Positions 25,400-35,246 are shown, numbered from the stretch's first letter. The stretch: DNA of 64,000 bases from Roseiarcus sp963748545 (GCA_963748545.1 CAVVJO010000036.1:248001-312000), one strand, 5' to 3'. A program made the numbers and translations. The notes: generated by a model not told the origin, from the letters alone.

Positions 25400-28300
25400 C
25401 AGGCGTTCCCCGGCGGAGAGTCGCTCACGCCCCCGGCCAGCGACCATTCCTTGACGCGGGCCAGATGGTCATAGTCGGCGTAGCGGCTTGCGAACTTGGG
25501 CATCGGTCGGGACAGGTAGGGCGTCTTCGGGTCGATGAACTGGTTGAGCAGGACTTTCAGGTCGGCGAAATGCCGGGCCGCCATGTCCGCCACGCTTTCC
25601 TTCTCCGCTCCGCGCTTCCCCGCGGCGTCGCGCGCTTTGCCGCCGTCCGGGCCGCCGAGCTTGAGATAGAGGGCCCGCACGGGCAAGACTGGACCCAGCC
25701 CCTCGAAGCCGCCTCGTCTCAGGATTTCCGCTTCGAGCGTCAATTGCGGCGCGAGGCCGATCTTGACCTCGTCAGCGCCCGGAGGCGTCCCGCTCTTGTA
25801 ATCGATCAGATGGGCCTCGCCGCTCCGCAGTAGATCGATCCGGTCGGCGCGCGCCGTCAGCTTGAACGGCTCGCCGTCGCGCAGAGGAAATACAAGTTCG
25901 CCGCGGCTCTCCACGACGATGGCGGCGATGTCGGGGCGGCATTCGGTCTCGAACCGGATGACGAAGTCGATCGCCTTCTCGATGTTCGGCCAGTTCAGAC
26001 CGGCGAAAGCCGGGCCTCGCATCATCTCGGCAAAGCGCACGCGAGCCAGGCGACGGAGCGTGTCGCGCGCGTCCGCAGGCAATGCGCCGGAGGGATAGGC
26101 TCTGGCGAAATCCTCGAGCGCGCCATGCCAGGCATCGCCCGCTTCTCGTGCGCCAAGCTCTCGCTCGATCGGGCCGAGGACCGCAAGGCGAAGAATCCGT
26201 TCGGCGTAGATCGCGTAGGGGTCCCGCCGCAGCGTCTCGATCCGGGTCACGCTGAGCGCCCTTGGGCGCTTCTCGATTGGCGGGCAGGGCCTGGGCGCCG
26301 GGAGAGCCTGAGTCTTCGCCGGCTTGTCGAGCGCGCGCGCCCACGCCAGGTATTTGGCCCCGCGCGCCTCCGCCTCCTTGATCGCCTTGTCGCCGGCGGC
26401 GGCGCCGATGCGCTGGAGGAAGCGCGAGGCGACGGTCGGCTCGCCGCCGCGTTTTCCGGCGCGGCTCAGCACCGCCTCGCGGGCGCCGAGCGCCGAGACG
26501 AAGTCATGCGCCGTCTGGCCGATGCGCCGCTCGGGCGGCGACAGCCCGAGTTCGGCGCGCATCGGACGATTGAGGAAAGCGTCGGTATCGACCGTCGGGG
26601 GCCAGACCTTTTCGTCGAGGCCCGCGATCAGCACGCGGTCGAACGCCAGAAGGCGCGCTTCGAGCAGGCCCAGAATGGCGAGACGGGGATGGCCGCCGTG
26701 CAGCGGCGGCGCCCGGACGCCGGCCAGCGCGTCCTCAATCAGACGCGCATATTCGCCAAGCGCGCAGGGGAAGTTTTCGCCCGCGGCCTCGCGCCATTCG
26801 CCGATGAGCGCGTCGAGCGCGCCGGCGCCGTGGGGCGCCATGCGCTCGCCGTCGGACGCTTGAAGCACGAGGTCAAGCGCCGCCTTATGCGCGTCGAGCC
26901 AGGCGCCAAGGGACGAGGCGGCGGAAAGGGTCCGCAGCCCGGCGAGCGCCGCCGCGCAATCGCGCAGAAGCGCCTCGCCCGCCGCGCGCTTGGCTTCCGA
27001 GATCCCCTTGACGGCGGGATGGGCGTGACGGTCCTCCGCGGCGGTTCGCGCTGCGGCGAAGGCGCCGTCGAGGTCGTCGAGGGCCACAATCGGCGCGGCG
27101 CGGAAAACGCCGAGTTCCAGCGCCCGCGCGGCGGAGTCGCGATCAAAGCGTGAGCGGCCGAACCGCGCCGCGGGATGGGCGAGGAGCGCCTGGACCGTCA
27201 GCGGCCGAAAATCGCGCGCGGCCTCGAGGATGAGCCGCGCCAGCGCGCCGGCTTCGGTCTCGCCGAGGGTCCGCCCTGCCAAATCCTCGACCTCGACGCC
27301 CCAGCGGGCAAGCTCGGCCGAGAATCGGCGCGCGATCGACGGATCGGGGGTGATGAGGGCGGCGGTCTTGCCGGGGGTCTCGAGGACCTCGCGCATCGCG
27401 ATCGCCAGCGCGAGGGCCTCCTCGGTCTCCTGTTCGGCCGCGATCACGGCCACGCCTTCGAGCGCCTCGGCAACCGCGGCCGGCGCCAGCGCCACGCTGC
27501 GATCGCGCCACGCGTCGGTCAATTCGGCCGGGCGCAGGGCCTCGCTCAAGAGGGCAACGCGAGCGGCGAGCCGCTTGGGCGGATCGCCGAGCGGGACCAC
27601 CTCCTTGCGGTCGATTCCGATCAGCCCGATGAGGCGGTGGAGCAGGGCCTGCGGGTGGCCGGCGAGCCCGTGCTGATCGCTGTCGCGGGCGCCGATCATC
27701 GCCCAGGCGCGATCGTCGAGTTTCCGATCGAGTCCGGGCAGAACCACCGCGCCCTGATCGCTCCGCGCGATGGCGGCGATGAGGCGCGCGGTGGCGCGAT
27801 TGGCGCCGGTCGAGCCCGCAATGATCGTCGGTCCCCGGCGTAGGCTTGCGCCCGAGGCGAGGCCGGCGATTTCCGCTTCGATCAGCATGGCGACGCGCGC
27901 GGCGCGATCGATCAGGCCGTTCTCGCTCAGCCATTGCGGCCAGTGGGAGAAGGCGATCTTGAGGAAATGGAGGGTGATCCGCCAGTAGGGGTCGTAGGGG
28001 CCGGGCTGAAGCGCCTCGAGCGCTGTCGGATCGACCCCCTCGATGATCATGTCGTCGATTAGCGCCGCGAGGTCTCCGGCGAGCGCATAGGCCTGAGCGG
28101 GGGTCGAGGCGACGAGCGCGGGCTCTCTGTCGTCGAAGTGGAGGCCGTCGTCGTCGGCGCTGCGGATCGCGCCGCGCAAAGCCTCGCCCCAGCGGCGAAC
28201 CAGGAGCGCGAGCGTGTGCTTGCGGGTGAGCGCGCCCACGGATGGCGGAGGGCCTGAACGGGGTGGTTCGTCTGCGCCCGGCTCCGCAAAGGCCTGAATT

Positions 28301-28560
28301 TCATCGGGCTCGAAGGCGCCGAGGGGCGCGATGCGCGGAAGCAGCACGCTTCTGCCCCCGCTCGCGGCAAGGAGCGCGTCGGCGAGCGCTGCCGCGGCGC
28401 GTTGTGTCGGGACGTAGATCGTCGCCTCGGCGAGCGCCAGCGGCCCGCCCGAACCGGGAAAGCCGTCGATCAGCGTCCCGTCGAGAAGGGCCTGGCTCAG
28501 CGTCGGAAGAAAGGGTGCGCCGGGAGGAACGGTGAAGACGCGGGGCGCGCGAATCGGCAT
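25399..28560 (-). CDS. addB: Double-strand break repair protein AddB
   Basis: Partner of AddA in the AddAB helicase-nuclease (RecBCD substitute). A 1053-aa intact protein, the normal alphaproteobacterial size. It has an inactive-helicase-like N-terminal part (IYVPTQRAAAALADALLAAS; TIIAGSTGANRATARLIAAI) and a RecB-family nuclease near the C-terminus with ELVFPLRDGEPFKLTARADR and LIDYKSGTPPG, the DxK catalytic pair. Order addB-addA with overlapping stop and start is conserved in this group. Confidence 0.93.
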   Translation of the reverse strand: MPIRAPRVFTVPPGAPFLPTLSQALLDGTLIDGFPGSGGPLALAEATIYVPTQRAAAALADALLAASGGRSVLLPRIAPLGAFEPDEIQAFAEPGADEPPRSGPPPSVGALTRKHTLALLVRRWGEALRGAIRSADDDGLHFDDREPALVASTPAQAYALAGDLAALIDDMIIEGVDPTALEALQPGPYDPYWRITLHFLKIAFSHWPQWLSENGLIDRAARVAMLIEAEIAGLASGASLRRGPTIIAGSTGANRATARLIAAIARSDQGAVVLPGLDRKLDDRAWAMIGARDSDQHGLAGHPQALLHRLIGLIGIDRKEVVPLGDPPKRLAARVALLSEALRPAELTDAWRDRSVALAPAAVAEALEGVAVIAAEQETEEALALAIAMREVLETPGKTAALITPDPSIARRFSAELARWGVEVEDLAGRTLGETEAGALARLILEAARDFRPLTVQALLAHPAARFGRSRFDRDSAARALELGVFRAAPIVALDDLDGAFAAARTAAEDRHAHPAVKGISEAKRAAGEALLRDCAAALAGLRTLSAASSLGAWLDAHKAALDLVLQASDGERMAPHGAGALDALIGEWREAAGENFPCALGEYARLIEDALAGVRAPPLHGGHPRLAILGLLEARLLAFDRVLIAGLDEKVWPPTVDTDAFLNRPMRAELGLSPPERRIGQTAHDFVSALGAREAVLSRAGKRGGEPTVASRFLQRIGAAAGDKAIKEAEARGAKYLAWARALDKPAKTQALPAPRPCPPIEKRPRALSVTRIETLRRDPYAIYAERILRLAVLGPIERELGAREAGDAWHGALEDFARAYPSGALPADARDTLRRLARVRFAEMMRGPAFAGLNWPNIEKAIDFVIRFETECRPDIAAIVVESRGELVFPLRDGEPFKLTARADRIDLLRSGEAHLIDYKSGTPPGADEVKIGLAPQLTLEAEILRRGGFEGLGPVLPVRALYLKLGGPDGGKARDAAGKRGAEKESVADMAARHFADLKVLLNQFIDPKTPYLSRPMPKFASRYADYDHLARVKEWSLAGGVSDSPPGNA

Positions 28561-28652
28561 GGGCTCTTCATCCCGCCCAAGCGGGGCAAAAACAAGTTTT
28601 CTTAGTCCGGGGGCTGCGGGTATCCCCTGCTGAGATCGAGTCCAGGTTGAAA

Positions 28653-29210
28653 TCAGCTTTTCGCGCGTTTGCGCCAGCCCTCCCAGTCGATCGGATCGCC
28701 TTCGCTGCAGACGACCTCCACCCGCTGAGGCTCAAGGCGCTCCGTAAATGCGACGAGGTTGAGGCCCTGCCAGCGCGCGCTGGGCGCGATCAACCCCTCG
28801 AAGCCCAAGAAGAAGGCAGCATTCGCAATGGGCTGTGTGCGGCTATAGTCGCGATCGGCGTAGCGGGTCGTATCGACGCCGAACCGCGCGAGCGTCGGCA
28901 GGTCGGCGAGCTTCAAGGTCTGCGCAGCCGAAATCCTCAGCTTATGGGCGAACCAGCGGGTCCTGGAGGGGAAGACCGGCTGCAGCGACAGCAGCGCATG
29001 GATCTCGGCGATAGCCCCGTCTCGATCGAACGCCGTATAGAGGACGTCGAACGTCCCGTCGCACCAACGGCTCAACGATGCTCGACCGAGCGCCGGGTCG
29101 CGCCCCTCCAGGGCGACGCGCCAGAGTTCGGCAGACACAGAGAGCCGGGGGAACGCGTCGATCGTATCGAGGAGATCCAGGTCACGGGCCGGTCGAGACG
29201 TTTCGGCCAC
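28653..29210 (-). CDS. RES domain toxin of RES-Xre toxin-antitoxin system
   Basis: A 185-aa RES-domain protein. Characterised RES toxins (MbcT, ParT-like) degrade or modify NAD+ or ADP-ribosylate a target, arresting growth. The eponymous residues are visible: Arg in LWRVALEG, Glu in GAIAEIHALLSL and Ser in GLIAPSARWQGLNLVAF, with LYTAFDRDGAIAE typical of the fold. The GTG start at 29210 lies directly after the TAG stop of the upstream antitoxin gene, giving strict translational coupling. Accessory cargo between addAB and ligA. Confidence 0.85.
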   Translation of the reverse strand: MAETSRPARDLDLLDTIDAFPRLSVSAELWRVALEGRDPALGRASLSRWCDGTFDVLYTAFDRDGAIAEIHALLSLQPVFPSRTRWFAHKLRISAAQTLKLADLPTLARFGVDTTRYADRDYSRTQPIANAAFFLGFEGLIAPSARWQGLNLVAFTERLEPQRVEVVCSEGDPIDWEGWRKRAKS

Positions 29211-29549
29211 CTATGTGAAAGCCCCCGCGTCGATAGCTTCAATGACAGCCAGAACGTCTTGGGTTTTTCCCTCGTCGATCAAATCAATCGCCCGCGCGTT
29301 GCCGAGCATTGGATGACGCGCGTGAAGCCACAGACGGGTCTCTTCAGGCGTATAAAACTCGCCCAAACGGTCAACGACATATCTCAATTCAGCAATGATC
29401 GTTTGCGTCTTCAGATCTGGCGTGGCCTTACCGCTTGACCAGCGAGAAACGGTAGCCGGAGAGACGGATACGATATTTGCGATGTCCTTTCCCTGCAAGC
29501 CCCCATCGCTCCTCAGATGATCGATTAGCTTAACGACCGCGGTCGACAT
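29211..29549 (-). CDS. Xre/MbcA/ParS-type antitoxin
   Basis: Antitoxin and autorepressor of the RES toxin. A 112-aa protein with an N-terminal helix-turn-helix (LQGKDIANIVSVSPATVSRW) and the C-terminal toxin-binding region typical of these partners (PEETRLWLHARHPMLGNARA followed by IDLIDEGKTQDVLAVIEAID). AGGAA precedes the ATG at 29549. First gene of the pair, as usual for RES-Xre modules; promoter and operator are visible upstream. Confidence 0.88.
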   Translation of the reverse strand: MSTAVVKLIDHLRSDGGLQGKDIANIVSVSPATVSRWSSGKATPDLKTQTIIAELRYVVDRLGEFYTPEETRLWLHARHPMLGNARAIDLIDEGKTQDVLAVIEAIDAGAFT

Positions 29550-29585
29550 CGGATCGTTCCTTTCACAGCGCGATGTGGATAGGAA

Positions 29586-29639
29586 GTTATATCATAGTGA
29601 TTGCACGATGCCAAGCGTATGAAAGCGATATGCAATCAC
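29586..29639 (-). promoter_or_regulatory. Autoregulated promoter of RES-Xre module
   Basis: Reading the minus strand, TTGGCA (plus positions 29609-29614) and TATAAC (29586-29591) are spaced 17 bases, a near-ideal sigma-70 promoter. Nine-base inverted arms GTGATTGCA (29597-29605, between the two promoter elements) and TGCAATCAC (29631-29639, just upstream of -35) bracket the -35 element. Binding of the Xre antitoxin here would block polymerase. Confidence 0.65.
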
Positions 29640-29657
29640 GAGCGGCTTGCAGCTCGG

Positions 29658-31742
29658 TCAGCCACCCGCTGATCGTTTCAGCCACTCCTCCTCGTCGACG
29701 GTTTCGACGCCGAGTTCGCGGGCTTTCGCCAGTTTGGACCCGGCGCCGGGTCCGGCGACCACGAGATCGGTCTTGGCCGAGATCGAGCCCGAGACCTTGG
29801 CGCCCAGGCGCTCGGCCATCGCCTTCGCTTCGTCCCTGGTCATCCGTTCGAGCGAGCCGGTGAAGACGATGGTCTTGCCGGCGAGCGGATGGCCGGCGGC
29901 GAGCGCCGGCATCGGCTCGATCGTGATCTCCTTCAGAAGCGCGTCGAGCGCGGCCTCGTTGCGCGGCTCGGCGAAGAAATCCGCGACCGCCTCGGCGACG
30001 ATCGGCCCGATCCCCTCGACCCCTGCGAGTTCCTCCGCCGCCTCGGCCGAGCGCGCGGCGGCGCGGAACGTCTCCCAGTCGCCGTAGTGGCGCGCGAGGC
30101 GGCGGGCGTTGGTTTCGCCGACGTGCCGGACGCCGAGCGCGAACAGAAAACGGTTGAGCGCGATGGTCCGGCGGGCGTCGATCGCGTCGAACAAGTTGCC
30201 GACCGACGTTTCACCGAAGCCCTCCCACTCCTTGAGCGGCGGGCGGCCTTGGCCGTCGCGCGCGTGGAGCGTGAAGATGTCGGCGGGCGTGCGGATCAGC
30301 CCTTCCTTGAAGAAGAGCTCGATCTGCTTGTCGCCCAATCCCTCGATGTCGAAGGCGTTGCGCGAGCAGAAGTGCTTCAGGCCCTCGACCGCCTGGGCGG
30401 CGCAGACGAGCTGGCCGGTGCAGCGGGTCACAACATCGCGCTTGCCCGTCTTCTCGTCGAGTTCCCTCAGCGCTTTCGAGCCGCAAATAGGGCAGGTCTC
30501 GGGAAACTTGTACTCGGGTCGCGCATCGTGCGCGGCATCCTTTGTGACCTCGACGATTTGCGGGATGACGTCGCCGGCCCGCTGCACCACGACTGTGTCG
30601 CCGATCCGCACATCCTTGCGGGCGATCTCGTCCTCGTTGTGCAGGGTCGCGTTCGAGACCACGACGCCGCCCACGGTGACGGGTCTTAGCTTGGCGACCG
30701 GCGTCAGCGCGCCGGTGCGCCCGACCTGGATCTCGATCGTCTCCAGAACCGTCGTCGCCCGCTCCGCCGGGAACTTGTGCGCCGTCGCCCAGCGGGGCGA
30801 GCGCGACACGAAGCCGAGTCGCTGCTGGAGCGTGAGATCGTCGACCTTGTAGACGACGCCGTCGATGTCGTAGCCGAGACTCGCGCGCTGGGCTTCGATC
30901 GCGCGGTAATGGGCGAGGAGTTCCTCGGCCGACTGGCATAGCTTGGTCAGCGGATTGGTCGGCAGGCCGAAGCGATGCATCGCATGAATCGCTTCGAGCT
31001 GGGTCTTGGCGAAGGGCTCGCTGACCTCGCCCCAGGCGTAGGCGAAGAACTGGAGCGGCCGCGAGGCGGTGATGCGCGGGTCGAGCTGGCGTAGCGAGCC
31101 GGCGGCGAAGTTGCGCGGGTTGGCGAAGGTCGGCTTGCCAGCCTCGGCCTGGCGGGCGTTCAACGCACGAAAATCTTCGTGACGCATGTAGACTTCGCCG
31201 CGCGCTTCGAAGATTCGCGGCGCCCCGGTCAGGCGGTTGGGGATGGCGTCGATTGTCTGGACGTTGGCGGTGACATCCTCGCCTTCGTAACCGTCGCCTC
31301 GGGTCGCCGCCTGGACGAGTTCGCCGTTCTCGTACCGCAGGCTGCACGAGAGCCCATCGATCTTCGGCTCGGCGACGATCGCGAGCGGCGCGTTCAGGGG
31401 CATCCCCAGAAAGCGCCTGACGCGGGCGCAAAACTCCTCGACATCTTCGTCGGCGAAGATGTTTCCGAGCGAGAGCATCGGCACGGCGTGGCGAACTTTG
31501 GCGAATTTCTCGGACGGCGCCGCGCCGACCTTGCGCGAAAGCGACTCCGAGTCGGCAAGCTCGGGGAACGCCGCCTCGAGCGCCTGGTAGCGGCGGCGCA
31601 GGGCGTCATATTCGGCGTCGGAGAGGGTCGGCGCGTCCTCCTGGAAATAGCGCTTGTCGTGCTCGGCGATCTCGGCCCCGAGTTGCGCGTGCTCGGCGCG
31701 CGCCATGGCGACGGTCTGGGGCGGATGCGGCGTCTTGGTCAT
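29658..31742 (-). CDS. ligA: NAD-dependent DNA ligase
   Basis: Seals nicks in replication and repair. Domain order is complete: N-terminal Ia domain (YFQEDAPTLSDAEYDALRRR), nucleotidyltransferase with catalytic Lys127 in AEPKIDGLS, SLGYDIDGVVYKVDD and HKFPAERATTVL, OB fold (VQRAGDVIPQIVEV), four-cysteine zinc finger (CPICGSKAL with later TRCTGQLVC), helix-hairpin-helix repeats and a C-terminal BRCT domain (GKTIVFTGSLERMTRDEAKA). The ATG at 31742 gives 694 aa; an upstream in-frame start adds unrelated residues. Single gene on the minus strand. Confidence 0.95.
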   Translation of the reverse strand: MTKTPHPPQTVAMARAEHAQLGAEIAEHDKRYFQEDAPTLSDAEYDALRRRYQALEAAFPELADSESLSRKVGAAPSEKFAKVRHAVPMLSLGNIFADEDVEEFCARVRRFLGMPLNAPLAIVAEPKIDGLSCSLRYENGELVQAATRGDGYEGEDVTANVQTIDAIPNRLTGAPRIFEARGEVYMRHEDFRALNARQAEAGKPTFANPRNFAAGSLRQLDPRITASRPLQFFAYAWGEVSEPFAKTQLEAIHAMHRFGLPTNPLTKLCQSAEELLAHYRAIEAQRASLGYDIDGVVYKVDDLTLQQRLGFVSRSPRWATAHKFPAERATTVLETIEIQVGRTGALTPVAKLRPVTVGGVVVSNATLHNEDEIARKDVRIGDTVVVQRAGDVIPQIVEVTKDAAHDARPEYKFPETCPICGSKALRELDEKTGKRDVVTRCTGQLVCAAQAVEGLKHFCSRNAFDIEGLGDKQIELFFKEGLIRTPADIFTLHARDGQGRPPLKEWEGFGETSVGNLFDAIDARRTIALNRFLFALGVRHVGETNARRLARHYGDWETFRAAARSAEAAEELAGVEGIGPIVAEAVADFFAEPRNEAALDALLKEITIEPMPALAAGHPLAGKTIVFTGSLERMTRDEAKAMAERLGAKVSGSISAKTDLVVAGPGAGSKLAKARELGVETVDEEEWLKRSAGG

Positions 31743-31905
31743 GGGGCGAAGGCTAGCGCAGGGCGACGCAGGGCGGAAGGCGCCGGGCGGGACGGCGGCC
31801 GGCTCGATCGCGGCGATGCTTTCTAGGGCGACGTCGCTGACGCTGCCGCGTGCTCGGCGCTCGTGCAGCGAGTCGGAGCAAGTTTGGGACAATATTCGTC
31901 CGCGA

Positions 31906-32280
31906 ATGTCGACCGCGATGGCAAGCGACAGGGGCGGAACTTTGTGCACTCGACTTCCGGTTCTCGCCGTCGCGGCCTGTCTCTCGGGTTGCGCCCCGGG
32001 CGGCTATCCGGCGCTGCGCGACTCCTATCCGCCGCCGTTCGACGCCTTTTTTGCAAGCCAGCAGCTTCAGGTCGGCATGCCGCGCGAAATCGCCATCCTG
32101 GCGATCGGCTGGTCTCCGATCTCGTCGCAGTTGACGACCTGCGGCGTGCTGACCACCGTCGATTCGCAATGCGAGGCGCTGACCTTCGGCGTCTTCGACA
32201 ACAACCGCCTCACGGTCTACCTCGTCCCGACCGGCCATGGCTTTTCGGTGGTGACGAGCTGGCTGGCGCACAAAGCGTGA
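31906..32280 (+). CDS. Hypothetical lipoprotein
   Basis: A 124-aa protein with a lipoprotein signal: VLAVAACLSGC ends in the lipobox LSGC. The mature part is short (FDAFFASQQLQVGMPREIAI, then FGVFDNNRLTVYLVP) and resembles small BamE/SmpA-like or GMP-motif lipoproteins in size and the VGM-type segment, but the match is too weak to name. Start ATG 31906 is in a GC-rich region without a strong ribosome site. Divergent from ligA. Confidence 0.6.
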   Translation: MSTAMASDRGGTLCTRLPVLAVAACLSGCAPGGYPALRDSYPPPFDAFFASQQLQVGMPREIAILAIGWSPISSQLTTCGVLTTVDSQCEALTFGVFDNNRLTVYLVPTGHGFSVVTSWLAHKA

Positions 32281-32397
32281 GGCGGCATAGGCGCCCGACG
32301 CGCGAGGAGGGGCCGACGTGTTGACATCGTGACGCCGTGGTGACGACTTTAGACCGGAGAGCCGAGCCGGCGTTCCGGCGCGGCGCGGGAGGAGACC

Positions 32398-33597
32398 ATG
32401 CCGGCACACGCCGCTACGCCGCCGAGGCTTGAAGTCGATCCGTTCGCCACAGCCTTCATGGACGATCCCTATCCGCATTACCGCGCGATGCGCGAGGCGG
32501 GGCTGGTGCTGCATTCACAGCAGTATGATTGTTATGTGTTCGCGCGCCACGACGAGGTCCAGCATGTCCTCTCCGACTGGGGGACCTACAGCTCGGCCGC
32601 GGGCGTCGGGCTCGCGAACTTCCGCAAGGAGAAGCCCTGGAGGCCGCCGAGCATCGTGCTGGAGGCCGATCCGCCGCTGCATACGCGGACCCGAACCGTT
32701 CTCGCGCGCACGATGACGCCGAAGGTCGTCAAGGCGCTGCGCGAACGCTTCGAGCGCGAGGCCGAGGCTCTGGTCGATCGGGTGGTCGCGATGGGCGCAT
32801 TCGACGGAATCGCGGATTTTGCCGAGGCCTTTCCCGTCAAGGTCTTCGCCGACGCGGTCGGCGTCGCCGAGCACGGGCGCGAGAACTTGCTGCCTTACGG
32901 CGCGATGGTGTTCAATTCCTTCGGACCGCGCAACGCGTTTACCGAGGCGGCCTTCGCCAACGCCGACGCCGTGAGAAGCTGGATCCTGACGAGCTGCGCG
33001 CGAGACCGGCTGGCCCCCGACGGCCTCGGCGCGATGATCTACGCGGCCGTGGACGCCGGAGAAGTGACGGACGATGAGGCGGGCATGTTGGTGCGCTCGT
33101 TCCTCTCGGCGGGCATCGACACCACGGTCGACGCGATCGGCAACCTCCTCTGGTGCCTCGCCGCCCATCCCGACCAGTGGCGGAAGCTCCAGGCCAATCC
33201 CAGCCTCGCGCGCAATGCTTTCGAGGAGAGCCTGCGCTACGAGGGGCCTGCCCAGGTCTTCTCGCGAACGACGACTCAGGAGGTGGAGATCGGCGGCGTG
33301 CGGATACCGGCCGACGAGAAGGTCTGCGCTTTTATGGGGTCGGCAAACCGCGATCCGGGCCGCTGGGCGAACCCGGACGCCTTCGACATCGAACGCAAGG
33401 TCGTCGGCCACATGGGCTTCGGGACCGGGATCCACGGCTGCGTCGGTCAGCCGATCGCCCGCCTCGAGGGCGAGGTCCTTTTCAATGCGCTCGCCCGAAA
33501 GACAAAGACGATCGACCTCGCAGGACCTGCCGTCAGGAAATACAACAATGTGCTGCGGGCGTTCGCTTCGCTTCCCATGCGTGTGACGCCGGCCTGA
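32398..33597 (+). CDS. Cytochrome P450, CYP199-like
   Basis: Heme monooxygenase of 399 aa. I-helix oxygen motif SAGIDTTVDAIG, the ExxR motif in AFEESLRYEGPAQ and the heme loop FGTGIHGCVGQPIARLEGE with the axial Cys348. The wording closely resembles Rhodopseudomonas CYP199A enzymes (ANFRKEKPWRPPSIVLEADP; LLPYGAMVFNSFGPRNAF), which hydroxylate or O-demethylate para-substituted benzoates such as 4-methoxybenzoate. Its ferredoxin and reductase are not adjacent. A role in lignin-derived aromatic use fits the feruloyl-CoA operon elsewhere in the window. The heme site is firm; the subfamily is likely. Confidence 0.88.
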   Translation: MPAHAATPPRLEVDPFATAFMDDPYPHYRAMREAGLVLHSQQYDCYVFARHDEVQHVLSDWGTYSSAAGVGLANFRKEKPWRPPSIVLEADPPLHTRTRTVLARTMTPKVVKALRERFEREAEALVDRVVAMGAFDGIADFAEAFPVKVFADAVGVAEHGRENLLPYGAMVFNSFGPRNAFTEAAFANADAVRSWILTSCARDRLAPDGLGAMIYAAVDAGEVTDDEAGMLVRSFLSAGIDTTVDAIGNLLWCLAAHPDQWRKLQANPSLARNAFEESLRYEGPAQVFSRTTTQEVEIGGVRIPADEKVCAFMGSANRDPGRWANPDAFDIERKVVGHMGFGTGIHGCVGQPIARLEGEVLFNALARKTKTIDLAGPAVRKYNNVLRAFASLPMRVTPA

Positions 33598-33608
33598 GCC
33601 GGCCCCGA

Positions 33609-35088
33609 TCAGAAATCGACGGTCGTCCGAATCCCGAGCACAAACGCGTTGCGGTCGGTTGGCGCGCTATAGCCGCCGGGACAGATGACGTATTGGGCGT
33701 CGAACTTCAGATTGAGCCAGCCCGTGGCCTGCCATCCGTACCACGCTTCCGTCGCATATTCGTTATGCTGGACGTAGCCGGGTCCGAATCCCAGGACATT
33801 GGCCTCAGCCTGCGCATTGGCGATATTCGGATTGACCTCGGTCGTGCCGACCGCGAGGCCCCATCCGTCCTTGGGCCGCGACCCCACGCCCTGTTGGAAG
33901 AGCCCAAGCGCGATTTGATAGTCCTGACCGGACGTCCGCCGATCCGCGAAGGTGGCGTTGAAGAAACCGTAGAGGCCGTTCTTCGGGTCCGGAACTCGTG
34001 GAGTCATGGGTCAGTTGTTGCTGCAACTCGGTCGAAAAGCCGTAGCGCCCGTGGCCGGGCAGGCCAGGCAGTCCCGAGACCAGGATCGGCTGGCCGTTCA
34101 GGCTTTCGGCGACGTTGGGGGCCGCGGAATTGTTCCACCAGCCGCCAATCTTGTAGTCGCCCATGAGGGCGCCGAATTTCGGCTTCCAGCCCAATTCGAC
34201 GGGAACGAGGACGCCCTGGAATTCGGCGGGAACGGTCGGCAGAATTGCGATGCCGGGCGTCGTGTCGAGATAGGCGGGGTTCGAATCGTAAACGGCCGAC
34301 TTCAGATAGACGTCCGAAGTGAAATTCCACTGGCCGACCGCAGCCCACTGGCTGATGGGCCAGTTGTAAATATAGTTGCCGACGATATTGCCGGGCGGGG
34401 CGCCGCAGAACGTGAGATTGATGAAATCGCAATTGAAGGAGAAAAAGTCGTCGCCAAACGCGAGCCGGCCGACGGACAGATGGAACCGGCCGTCGAACAG
34501 CTCTTGCTTGTAGGCGAACTCCTCCAGGCGGAGGATGTTGCCGCGCCCATAGACTTCGTTGAGCAACTGCAGCGCGGGGATGCCCGCGTCCGCGGCGAGA
34601 TTGCGGCCCCAACGCTGCACGAGCGTCACCTCGAACGAGCCGCCCTGAAGGCCGATGATCTTCTGCAGGTCGAACTTGGCCTGCAGGCCGACCTGTCCGG
34701 CCTCCTGAACCGTTCGCTGCAGGCCGCCCGAGAGATTGGCGACCGCCTCGTCCACGCCCTGGATATTGACGTCCACGCCCCAATTCTTGAGGCGAGCGCG
34801 GATGCCGAACCAGTCGCCGAACAGATGCGGCTGGCTCCAGTCATTCCAGTCGGCGCTGTCTGGCGAAAGAAAAGGCGCGGGCGCAAGCGCCGGCAGCGCC
34901 AGGTCTTCGGCGTCGAATTCGGCCGCGCTCGAAGCGAGGCCGAGCCCGGCCAGGACGATAGCGCAGGCCAAAGGACGCGCGGGCGTTTTGGGCGTTTTGG
35001 CCGAGGCGCCTTCCGGCGTCCTCGGGGCTGTCGCTCTGCGCTCGCGCCGGGGAGATCCACAGAAATCAAAGCGCCTGCCGAACGCCAT
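33609..35088 (-). CDS. OprB-family carbohydrate-selective porin (frameshifted)
   Basis: Outer-membrane 16-strand porin of the OprB type. A long basic N-terminus with signal helix (LACAIVLAGLGLASSAAEFD), then LFGDWFGIRARLKNWGVDVN, GLQAKFDLQKIIGLQGGSF and the barrel repeats; the end is WLNLKFDAQYVICPGG and VLGIRTTVDF with a terminal Phe expected for BAM insertion. The frame changes near 33990-34010 (after ELQQQLTH) and continues with PDPKNGLYGFFNATFADRR. GAGG precedes the ATG at 35088. Corrected length is about 490 aa, normal for the family. Sugar specificity is not proven. Confidence 0.82.
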
Positions 35089-35246
35089 TCCGGACCTCCC
35101 TCAGTCTGCGGGCTCGGGGTCTTCCGGCGGCATTCGTTCGCGCCGGCGTGAGAATCACGGTCCACTCTAGCGCACTTTTTCAGAAGGACGGCCACTCGAG
35201 CTCTGGACAGGCGGCGCGCCGTTAAATCTTGCCGCGCTTCCCGCCC

